The translations under genes and the position numbers were made by a program. From Rallus limicola (Eukaryota; Chordata; Aves; Gruiformes; Rallidae), in assembly GCA_022605955.1 (NCBI GenBank), contig JAKCOZ010000018.1, positions 9,742,001 through 9,806,000 on the forward strand: a DNA stretch of 64,000 nt. The letters run 5' to 3'. Under the pieces are notes generated by a model, which did no database searches, was not told the origin of the DNA, and saw only the letters and a program-made list of their open reading frames with translations. Below are positions 49,801 to 59,151 of this stretch, piece by piece (position 1 is the stretch's first letter; the number at the start of each line of letters is the position of its first letter).

Positions 49801-52800
49801 TCAGCCTCCCGGGATGGGCCACACAGGGTCAAAATTAATGCTCTGGTGCCATGATGCATCATGGCCTTTATCTGACTCCAGCTGCCCCAGTAAAGTCCTC
49901 GGAACCAGGCCCTGTGGAACTCACTGCCGTCAGTGCCCGTCAGCCGGGCCAGTTTGCGGAAGGAGCGGGACTGGGAGGTCCCAGTGCGGGGCTGCCAGTC
50001 CTCAGCGTCCTCTATCAGCCGCAACTTCCCGGGGTCACATGGGCTGCTGGGGGTCTCTGGCATCTGCATGGCCTGCCTGTGAGTGACAGAGGGCAGGAGC
50101 TCCGCTGGCACCAAGCACCGACCCTGCTTTGGCACAGAGCAGTACTCTCAAAGTTGCCCTCGAAAACACCAACCCCCTTGCCAGACCCCAGCACTCACCA
50201 CTGCTCCCATACGCCCCAGCCAAACCCAAGGGAATCCCTGCAGCAAGGGAAAAACGGCGGCACAAGTCAATGGTTGACCCGTGGCTCAGTGCCCCAGAGA
50301 AAAGCCAGTGACACTCACCCCAGCTCTGCTGCACCACACCAGGCTCATAACACACTGTGCCCCAGGTCCAGGAGCTGCCCAGCACCTCCCAACACCCCAG
50401 CAAGGTGTTGCCAGTGTGACCAGCCTCCTCCAGATCCCATTTGCTCAAGAAGCAACAGTGCAGCTCGGCATCCACAGCTCTGTGCCAGCAGTGCTCACAG
50501 GGTCCTGCCCAGCACACCCAGCATGGGGACACCCCACTGAGGACAGCCTGCCTGGCACATGGGTGCCTGGGCAGGACCCTCCTGAGGTGACAGTCAGAAT
50601 AACAGCTGAGCGCTTGCAGCACCCATTGCGGGGTGAGCACAGGGTGGGCTCTGTGGATCCATCACCAGCTTTGAGGAGAGGTCAAGAAGGGAATGGGAAG
50701 ATGGAGAAGAAAACAGAGCAAAGAGCTTCAGCAGAGTCACAGCAAGCAATAAGTGCAAACCAGCCGGATGGGCTGAGCCCCAGGTGGGCAACCTCATGGT
50801 CCTGCTGCCACCCAGGCACACGCTCCCCTTACCTGGGCTTTTTAATAAGCTCATCCTCATGATCCTCCACTGAGTGCAGCAGGAGAGAAAGGAGGAGACA
50901 GAGTCAGTCTGCAGCAACCGAGGCCCCAGGAAGCAGGAAGGCAAAGGCAGGAAAAGCCACCTCTCCTCCTCCCACCACCCTGTCCCCAATGCCCAGCCCT
51001 GCCCAGCCACAAGGCAGAGCACGGCCCTGGCCCAGCAGCACTAGACGCCCACACAAAGCCTCGGGCAGCTCCCAACAGCTCAGCCTCCCTGGAGAGGCCA
51101 CACAGGGTCAAAACTAATGCTCTGGTGCCATGATGCATCATGGCCTTTATCTGACTCCAGTTAACCCAACAAAGGCCTGGCAAAGCCAGGCAGCACCAGG
51201 CCCTGTGGAACTCACTGCTGTCTGTGCCAGTCAACTGGGCCAGTTTGCGGAAGGAGCGGGACTGGGAGGTCCCGGTTCGAGGTTGCCAGTTCTCAGTGTC
51301 CTCTATCAGCCGCAACTTCACAGGGTCACACGTGGGGGAGCTGGGGGGCTCCAGCAGCTGTGGGGGCTGCCTGTGAGCAACAGAGTTGTCTGTCAAATCT
51401 GACAGATTCCCACAGCATCACCTCCTCAGGGCTGCCCCACACCTTCCCCTTTGGTGCCTTTGTGGGTACAAAACCCACAGCACACACCAGAACCCAAGAC
51501 GCCGCACGCATGTTACCTTACTCCCCACACCCCCTACTCCTCCCCTGCACAGGAAGGGCCCATTAGGGACTGACTCAGGACCGACCATCATTCCTGGAAG
51601 CCTAAGACTGGTCTCCAAGGCCCAGGAGGGGAAAGGACAGGGCAAGAACAACCCAAGGTTAAAACATCACCAGCAAGCTAGCTGCATGAGTGCCCATGAC
51701 TGTGCCACCCGCCAGCCTGGCCCTGGGCACAGTGCACAGCACAGCCTGGCAGCCCTCACCCAGCTAAGCCACATCTTGGGGAGGAGGGAAGGGACCACAC
51801 ACATGGGGACACTCCAGGGCCCCAGCAGCTGGCAGAGACAGGCAGTGCTCGCCCTTGAGGCTGGGGACAGCCAGGAATGACCCACCCCCACGGGCAGAGC
51901 AGCATGTGCTGCCTGTCCCCAGGCTCGCCCTGCTCTGGAGAACAGGGTACAAGCAGGGAAGAAGCATGCAGGGAGGATAGAGAGAGCAGGCAAAAGGCTT
52001 ACTGACTTGTCAAGGCTCAGCACCTGTAGGGAAGAGGGAAAGAGAAAGGGAAGAGAGAAAGAAAGAGAAAGGAAGGTGAAATTAGACCCGCAGCACCCAA
52101 GAAGTTTCCAGAGCTCACCTATGGCCTGCACCAGTCCCCCAACCCCAAGAACTATGCCCAGCTCTCCCAGGGCTGGGATCACACTGGGACACAGGGGCAG
52201 ATGCCTCCCTCAGCCCTCCAAAACACACCTGGGTGCCCAAGGCAGCCAGAGCTGCACCCCCTCTCCTCCCCCTTCGCCCAGTTTTAGGGCACCACAGCAG
52301 CTCCGGCAGGATGAGCAAGGACCAGCAGCTGCTGAGCACATGGCAGCCAGGTGGGCAGCCTGCAAGGTGTGAGCTTCTTCCCTGAGAGTGGTGTGAGGAC
52401 GGCACTGAGTAGGCCTTGAGGGCTTCACTTTGTCCAGCCCATCCCGGCAGCTGGGGGACTGGCAGGACATCCCCAGGCAGGCACGAGCTGGTGGCCACAG
52501 CTCGGTTGCCGCTTCTCTGGCACAGCAGATGCCAGCGTGTGTCCTGCTCTGCCTGCCATGTCCCACCATGGCTGCCATGTCCTGCTATGCAGGGCTCCCC
52601 ACAGGCTGATGCACCCCTGAGCAGGGAACCAGCATGTGCATGGCTGTGTGTTCCTACATGTGGCAGTCCTGTTCCATCACCTCAGCTGCAGCCAATCGAG
52701 GGAGGGGGGAAGGGACACCCTGGGCAGGCACCATCACCCGCTCCCACCCACGGGAGCCTGGCATGCAAGGCGCAGCAGGACTGGGCAGCGGGCTCCCTCT

Positions 52801-55800
52801 GATCCTCAGGGAGCAGGACAGACAGCAACATACCCATTGTGCTGGGGGGTGCAGGTGGGCGCCAGGGGCGTGTACGTCACAGGTTTCGTCACCAGCCCAG
52901 GCCGCGGGGTCGGAGGCGAGCCGGCCCCGAAGGGCCGTGCTGTTTTGTTGAGGGCGGTGCTGGGAGCGAAGTTATATTTCAGGGGTTCAGAGCAGGGGAG
53001 TGAGTCCTGAGCGAGACAAAACACACAGACACAGGCTCACACGTCAAGCAGCATGCAAAGGGCAGCCCCAGGCCAGGCAGCACAGCAGGGAGCCAGGTAG
53101 GGAAGTCTGACAGCACGTGCTCCTCAATACCAGGCTCTGTCAGGCTGGCACCTCTCTCTCTCTCTCCACAGGGCACCAGGCTCAGCGACAGGAGTCACAA
53201 ACCTGGCCCAAGGGTCATTGGAGGATTAGTAGGTGCCCTGGGCGCTCACTGCTGTCCATGGCAGAGTGGTGCATGCACACACGCTGATCACAGCTGTCCC
53301 ATGGCATGAAGCTGAACATGCAGGTGGCTTCCATCTGGGTGCCACTGGCCAGTGGCCCCAGTCCTGCTTCCCTGTGCCAGGGCACTCCCCAGCACCAGCA
53401 AACATGAGGCCCCAAGGCTGTGCTGCAGCTGCCCGGCCTCTGCATGCCTGCCCACACCCAGCACTGGCATGGGCACAGACAGGCAGCAGCCATGATCCAG
53501 GTGCCTGAGGAACAGAACCCACTCCCCTCCGACCCCCTGAGTGCCAGGGGTCAGAGCTGTTCCTCCAGCAGCGAGTTTTCCAGCCCTCAGAACACACCCC
53601 AGTCCCCCAGAAGCCTCTGCAAGGCCCCAGGAGCAAAGTCCATCCATCCATCCATCTATATTCAAGAGATTCCCCTCCCCTGAGATGAGGCTGAGCTGCA
53701 GCACCAGGAGCAACACATACCTTCTGCGGCTTCCCCAGGTGGTTCTGGGCTCTGCAAGAGAGGAGACAGATGAGCAGGTGCTGGAACCAGGATGTTCATA
53801 TTCCAGGGACAGAACACCCACCCAAGGGGACCCACAGCTGCCTGACACTGCCCCATGGCTCACAGGTGAGGGCCAGCATCCAGGCTAAGTCTCATCTAGC
53901 CAAGCAGAGCCCCTGGACCCTGCCAGGGGCTGCCAGGATCTGAGCAAGGAGCAGTAACGTCAGAGGATGGCACTGCCAGGAGCTGGCACTGGGCAGAGGG
54001 CCCTGGCTCTGCTCCTGCCACACCAGGAGCACAGGTTTGCGGGACCCACAAATCGTACCTGCTCAGGGTGAGGCAGAGCCTGTCCCCGCAGGCGCGGATC
54101 CTGTTCTGGGCCTCAATGTGCGTCATGGAGCTGGTGCTCTCCCCGTCGATGTACAGCACCCAGTCGCCCACTCCCACGCCAGACTGGGCTGCCTTCCCGC
54201 CCGGTGTCAGCTGCAGGACAGACAGTCAGGAAGAGCCAGGCCAGCTGAGTGGCAACACAGGAGCAGGAGGACATCCTCAACCTTGTGACAGCAAGGGGCT
54301 GCTGGGGCCCAGGCTCCCTCACACAAGGCCCAGCCCAGGACACCCACCCATACTGGCCTGACTGGGGGGGTGATGAGGACCCATGACTAGGACCCATGTC
54401 GGCACCCTGAATTCCTGTCCCCATGATGCTCAGCGGCAGAGGCAGCCAGCTTATCCTCAGCAGGAGGCCCAGCTGCCTCTCATTGCTGTCCCCGTGGTCC
54501 TGGGATGGGAAGGGAGCGTAGTGAGTCAGGGCGCATCAGGCAGCCCACAGCTCACTGTGAACTACAGGCACGTCCAGCCCTCTGCCTGAGGCAAGGGGGG
54601 CAGACAGGGGAGGCACCCCCCAGGTGCTCCCCACAGCCGCCCACATTCCCATCCTGTTCTCCTCCCAGCACCAGCAGGCTCAGACATTACCTCATCCCTG
54701 CAGAGAGATGGGAGCCCCATCCTGGGGCAGGGAGACACCCTCTCCTACCCACACCGCTCCCCAGACCTCACCCCACTGAACAGCCAGGAGCATGGCTACA
54801 GGTTCCCCTGCCTGCCCGTGGCACTAGGGATGCGTCCAGCACCCAGCATGGCTCCACATCAGCTCCATGCTGGAGCGCAGAGGCCACCCTCCCATCCCAC
54901 CGGGGATACACAGCCAACGGCTAGCATGGCTGCAAGCACCACACACAGCACCCAAGCACTGACAGACAGACAGACAGACGTGGGCAGGCTGCAGCCATTC
55001 CTGCTCCTCCAGCACGGAAGAACTCGAGGCGCTTGGACCCAGACCAAATATTTCCTCAAGTCCTGTTCGACATGAACATAAAAGGAGCGAGCCAGATTCC
55101 CAGCGCCGTCAGAGGGCTGAAAAATCCCTGCCGCCAAGCCCTGGCCCCTCCTTGCCCGTGCAGAGGGCCCGCCTCACCCCAGAGCTGTGCTCCCCGTCCC
55201 AGGGCCAGCAGCATCCCTCCACCCACTCCCGGACTGGATGTGGCCCAGCTCCACCTGCATTCCTCCACCCACCCCCCGGCAGGACACAGGTATTGTATCC
55301 CCCTCAGGCATCCCCACTCCTCCTGCCCAAGAACAGCAGAGTGCCCTAGGTGGCAAGTGGCACCGGCCAGCTCCTGGCCACACTGCTACAAGCCCTGGCC
55401 TGCTGCCCTGAAGGGCTGGGGAAAGCACAGGGCGGTTGCATTGGTTTGGAGGCTGGACGCAGAGCTGGGAGAGGTTTTCACATGGCTGCCTGGGAAGGGG
55501 AGAGCATGGCAGGCTTCGTCATGCAGCCACACCCAGCGCCATCGGGCTCCCCTTCCCCCTTCATGCCAGGACACCCCTTCAGCAGGTGCCAGCTCAGCCA
55601 GGAGTCATGGCAGTGCCAGCCCTCCTGCTTTCCGCCTGGCCCCGCTAACTTCCTTCCTCCTCTCTCCACCCAGCCAGTCCTTTGTTCCCCATCACTGCAC
55701 CAGCTGCCCCTGTCCAGGGCTCAGGCACCCTGGACAGAGTATCAATCACCCAGCATGGAGGGAAGCTGGGTGCCTATACAAGGGCCTACCCACACAGCAT

Positions 55801-57485
55801 CTTCCTGCCCAGAACCTTCCTGCCTCCAAGTGTCTCTCCTCTTCCCCAGAGAGCAGATGCCAGGACCTGCTGTGCAGCAGCCAGCTCCACACACACCAGC
55901 CCACCCAGAAGTGTCACAGTGATGGACACAGCTGAGAGTCAAAGCACACCCCGGTGCTCCCTCAGCCCCACAGAGCAGGACCCCACTGCAGCCCTCAAAG
56001 CCAGGGCAGAACATCTTCCAGCCTGCTCTGGCAGCTCCAGGCCTGGCAGAACAGCCTGCCCTGCCAGCAGCACCTTTATGCAGGGAAGCTGTGGCCAAGG
56101 ACAGCAGTGCACTCCAGGCTGGAGCTTGAGGGCTCATGATGTCTCCAGGCTGTAGAGATCTCTGCATTCCATCAGACAGAGCCCACATCCTGCAGTCCAG
56201 CCTCACCAGAGAGTGCTCCTAAAGCTGCCTACATCCCATGGGAATGTCCTCAACTGGTCTTGCCCTGCCCAGGACAAGAGCATTCCCAAGCCCGTGGCAG
56301 CGCTGGCTTGCCTCCACAGCAGGCTGTTGCTTCACAAGGCCTCTGCCCTGGGAGGCTCCTCCATCCGACCAGACCCTTTGTTAAGCGCTGGCTCACAGCC
56401 AAGAGAAACATTTTTTAGAGAATAAACTCGCTGAAGCCGTCTCTGCGCTCTGCAGAGATCAGCAGGCCCCGGGGCAACAGCACTGACAACTCCAGCTTCG
56501 CGCAGTGCCCTCAGGGTCTTGTGCTCCATGCTGGGGTGCTGCAGAGACTTACACCCCTCTGGGACAGATGCACAGTGCTGGGCTCATGCCGGGGGCAGGA
56601 CCCCACCGTAGCACCACAAGCAAAGCTGTCCTTCAAGAAGCAGCCTCTGTGCCAGCTGCCCAAGCGTCAGCAGCACGGGCAATGCAGTCGCATTCCAAGG
56701 CTTATAAGGCAATTGTGCAGCCAGAGCCATGGCCAGCGCCCACCCGGGTGACTGGACCATCCAGATCCCAGGAGCCAGACCTGGTCTGCATGAGCATCAC
56801 ATCAGCAGCAGCTTGCACCAGGTGCCTCAGCCATAAGCAGCCAGCAGCACAACAGCTCTTGCTCAAGCTGGAGAAACGGGACAGTTTTGTGGAAGAAGCC
56901 AAGTCCCAGTGCAGACGGCAGCACAGGCTTCTTCCCCTCCCTGTCCACTTCTGGGCCAGCTCAGGTACAGGGATGGCAGTCATATGGTGGGATGGAGAGC
57001 AGAAGGGTGCAACCTGGGTACAGAGATGCTGAGTCCAGTATCACTGGGAAGCTGGTTCCGCAGCTCAGAGACGGTGGCTCTCCTCCCCCTGCGGTGGGCA
57101 CGCTCCGGAAGGGGCCTCCCCTGCTCCCCCACCGGCAGCTAGAATGACTCTGCAGAGGCTGTTTCCCATCTGCGGTCCTCTACCCGGAACACCCCCATGC
57201 CAGACCACAGCTGATAAGGCTCCAAGGAGGCTACACAGAGCTAATTAGGACAGGACGCAGCGTTCTGGGGGCGCTGGCTCATCCACATCCCCCATATGGC
57301 TCTGCCTCAGCCTCCTGGGCGCAGCCACCATAGTTCCCACCCGCAAAGACAGGGGAAGAATGGGTGTCCCTGGTCTCAAGTTCGCTTACCCTGGAGATGG
57401 AGAGTGGCATGCTGAAATCCTTTCCTCCCTGCAGCCTGAAGCCCCAGGGTGCTGGCCCATTCAGCATCACCTTGTAGGACTCCAT
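40805..57485 (-). CDS. PDLIM7: PDZ and LIM domain protein 7 (Enigma) with six tandem ZM exon pairs
   Basis: An actin-associated scaffold: PDZ binds alpha-actinin/tropomyosin, LIM domains bind kinases and receptors. Coding exons on the minus strand: 57485-57390, 54210-54059, 53751-53721, 53006-52834; then six A/B pairs 51370-51216/50869-50833, 50076-49925/49575-49539, 48693-48521/48153-48120, 47304-47132/46797-46761, 45729-45557/45218-45182, 44149-43977/43651-43615; then 42582-42524, 42423-42189, 42111-41931, 41797-41677, 41264-41149, 40891-40805. Full inclusion gives 822 aa. PDZ is residues 1-84 ([14 protein letters not shown]). ZM modules ([20 protein letters not shown] type) fill about 151-556. 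Three LIM domains, starting CYKC, CTKC and CRGC, follow to the end SHAFSHV. MESYKV was chosen as start by family; an in-frame ATG lies 9 bases upstream at 57494. Inclusion of every copy in one transcript is not shown. Confidence 0.93.
43977..45218 (-). repeat. PDLIM7: PDLIM7 B-A unit 5 (exons B5 and A6)
   Basis: The 3'-most unit, nearly identical to unit 4. Similarity drops sharply just downstream of A6, where the sequence becomes single-copy and leads to the divergent B6 exon ([12 protein letters not shown]). This marks the array edge. Confidence 0.9.
45557..46797 (-). repeat. PDLIM7: PDLIM7 B-A unit 4 (exons B4 and A5)
   Basis: Nearly identical to unit 5 along its whole length, introns included: for example 45857-46660 against 44279-45083 shows only isolated differences. 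B4 equals B5 ([12 protein letters not shown]). A5 equals A4 and A6. Confidence 0.9.
47132..48153 (-). repeat. PDLIM7: PDLIM7 B-A unit 3 (exons B3 and A4)
   Basis: B3 is 34 bases, one lysine codon shorter than the rest ([11 protein letters not shown]), still in frame. A4 is identical to A5 and A6. The intron part near 47880-48100 differs from the other units. Confidence 0.85.
48521..49575 (-). repeat. PDLIM7: PDLIM7 B-A unit 2 (exons B2 and A3)
   Basis: B2 starts with ATT (Ile) at the shared codon instead of [16 protein letters not shown]3 is 173 bases and the most divergent in the core, with SQSSSFRKL (Arg to Ser) and [12 protein letters not shown] replacing [12 protein letters not shown]. 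Splice sites and frame are intact. Confidence 0.85.
49925..50869 (-). repeat. PDLIM7: PDLIM7 B-A unit 1 (exons B1 and A2)
   Basis: B1 encodes [13 protein letters not shown]2 is 152 bases and the most changed in its proline-rich lead-in ([12 protein letters not shown] instead of QAPQLLEPP...), while its ZM core is intact. The intron between them carries the same 'caggtccaggagctgcccagcacctcc' tract (50365-50391) as the other units. Confidence 0.85.
52003..52023 (-). other. Candidate 21-base micro-exon in PDLIM7, stop-containing
   Basis: On the minus strand a roughly 50-base pyrimidine tract (GA-rich on + at 52028-52076) ends in ccctacag. It is followed by 21 bases and then a strong donor A|GTAAGC. 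Entered from the preceding exon's phase it would read through GGG TGC TGA, a stop. If used, it would end the protein after the PDZ region. It may be a decoy or poison exon, or just chance. Confidence 0.3.
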
Positions 57486-58786
57486 GTCACCCATCTCTGC
57501 AAGGGAAGAGGGTGTGATCCTGGCATTAGGGTACACAGAAACCACATAGGGAGAGTGGACAAGAAGGGGACCTGGCACCTGGCAGGAGACAGGTCACATT
57601 TCCAGCAGTAACTCCACCCTGACCATCCTACATTGTGGTTCGAGACGTACCCCAAATCTATCAAGCATCTCTTCCATCAGCGTCAGAGTTGAGGGACCCA
57701 AGCTAACGCTGAGTAGTGCCAGAGAGCCAGGCACAGCCCTGCTGCCCCCCACAGCAGAACGGCCACAGGCTCTACTCTCCCAAACCCGCGATGTGCTATT
57801 CCTCACAGCACCCCAGAAACTCATGCCAAGGCGGTTTTGAACCCCAGAGAAGCAGCAGTAGCAGGTACAGAAGGATGGGCACCAGATGCATTTTTGCCGG
57901 GTAAATTAGCAGCAGCACAGGAGCTGCGCGATGTCACCCGAGGCGCCTGGCAGAGCAGCCGGGCTGGCACTCCCGCAGCCAGCCCAGCAGATGCTACCTG
58001 GGAGCGAGCCCATCTCTGCGTACAGAGCCAGGACTTCGGCAGAGAGGGAATCCCGGCACTCGCCTGCCTGCTTGCCAGGGCCACCCTGACAGCTGACAGG
58101 CCACCCCCAGCCTCCTAGCCACCCCTCACCTGGAAGGAGCCGCCGGGCCCCTGCGAAGCCCCCCAGGACCTTCCTCCCGCCGCTGCCTCTTGCCACAGCC
58201 CGGAGCCCCCCCCACAGCCCTCGCAAGGGACGGCGGGGCTCCCAGCTGGGAGGCGGCAGAGGCTGCGGGGCCGGGGGCCAGCGTGCCCCTGCTCTCCCCG
58301 GGCCGGAGCGGGCTATATAAGGCGTGTAAGACGACACCAGCCCGCTCCCCGCTCGGGAGGGCCGGAGGAAGGCTGCGTGTCAGGCATTCCCGGCACCCGC
58401 GCAAGCCTCGACGAGGCGCCGGGACCGGGGCAGGTCCCCACGGGAGCTGGGGGCACCGCCCCCTCCTGAGCCGGGCTGGTTCCCGTAGCCCTCCCGCTCC
58501 CGAGGGGCCACCAGCCCGGCCCAGCGGGGGCACAGAGCCCCGCTCCCTACCCGACCCCACAAACTGGCAGGACATCCCCAGAAACACCCCAGCCCCGCTC
58601 CCCATCCCGCCCCACGCAGCCTCACCTTCCCCGGGGCCGGGGACCCAGACCCCAGGCCCGGCTCTGCCCCCGGGACACCCCCCGACCCTTCCCAGCCGCC
58701 TTCCCCCGGGTGCAGGCCTCGATCTCAGCCTCGCACGCTTCACGCCCCCGGCAGAGAACACCCACCCCACTCGCTCGCTCACTCAC

Positions 58787-58920
58787 CCGCGGCCAGCCGG
58801 GCCCCCGGCGGAGCGGGGCCGAACGGGCGGCGCCGCTGCGGGGAAGCGGAGCCACAGGGGCGTACCCGGGACTCGAACTGGCGGCAGCGCCCCCTCCCTC
58901 CCCGGTCTCTCACTATATAG
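58787..58920 (-). promoter_or_regulatory. PDLIM7: PDLIM7 promoter with TATA-like box and non-coding exon 1
   Basis: On the minus strand, CCTATATAGTG (TATA core at 58919-58914) precedes GC-rich DNA that ends in a strong donor GCGG|GTGAGT at 58786-58785. A non-coding exon of about 58885-58787 would splice to the acceptor ccttgcag at 57498-57497, two bases before the first possible ATG. The same 10-mer is one mismatch from an SRF CArG box. Another near-CArG/TATA (CTATATAAGG on +) lies at 58313-58322 inside the presumed intron. Confidence 0.45.
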
Positions 58921-58991
58921 GATCGGGATGGGGCGGAGCCTGCCGGCAGCTCAGCCAATCACCACCTGCGCCTGACTGCCGGGGAGGACAC

Positions 58992-59011
58992 GGCGGCGCC
59001 CCCTGGCGAGG
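58992..59011 (-). promoter_or_regulatory. CTCF-type site between PDLIM7 and DOK3
   Basis: The minus strand reads CCTCGCCAGGGGGCGCCGCC, a close match to the CTCF core (CCASYAGRKGGCRS). A weaker partial match lies at 58881-58900. The position, between the PDLIM7 promoter and the DOK3 3' end, would suit an insulator separating a widely expressed gene from an immune gene. Motif only. Confidence 0.5.
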
Positions 59012-59113
59012 AGGCTTAGGTTGCCCCCGCCCGGGACCGGCACCGGCACCGGGACCGGCACCGACCCCCGCCCGTCCTCGGAGCACCGGTAGAGCTGAGT
59101 CTGGCCCAGGCTG

Positions 59114-59119
59114 TTTATT
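59114..59119 (-). terminator. DOK3: DOK3 poly(A) signal AATAAA
   Basis: A canonical signal only 33 bases past the DOK3 stop codon, so the 3' UTR is very short. It lies about 200 bases from the inferred PDLIM7 promoter on the same strand. Confidence 0.75.
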
Positions 59120-59151
59120 CACCGCGCCACCGAACCGCATCCGTCTCGGGC

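Larger units (their letters stand above)
43615..51370 (-). repeat. PDLIM7: Six-fold tandem array of PDLIM7 ZM (A) and linker (B) exons
   Basis: Order on the minus strand is A1 B1 A2 B2 A3 B3 A4 B4 A5 B5 A6 B6. A exons (152-173 bases) encode a proline-rich lead-in and the ZASP-like motif. B exons (34-37 bases) encode a M/I-E-D-H-x-D-E-L-x-K-K-P segment. A enters after codon base 2 and leaves after base 1; B enters after base 1 and leaves after base 2. Each A-B pair is therefore a multiple of three and can be added or skipped in frame. A4, A5 and A6 are identical over 173 bases. Pitch from 5' to 3' is 1291, 1404, 1389, 1575 and 1580 bases. Because A1 and B6 are the odd ones out, the duplicated unit was B-intron-A, repeated five times. 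Confidence 0.92.

Noticed and set aside
43615..51370. Considered CRISPR-like or satellite repeat because of regular spacing
   Set aside because: Units are 1.3-1.6 kb, contain matched exons with splice sites and lie inside a eukaryotic gene; this is exon duplication.
58862..58890. tRNA-like B box (GTTCGAGTCCC on the minus strand)
   Set aside because: No T-stem, anticodon stem or acceptor stem can be folded around it, and there is no A box at the right distance.
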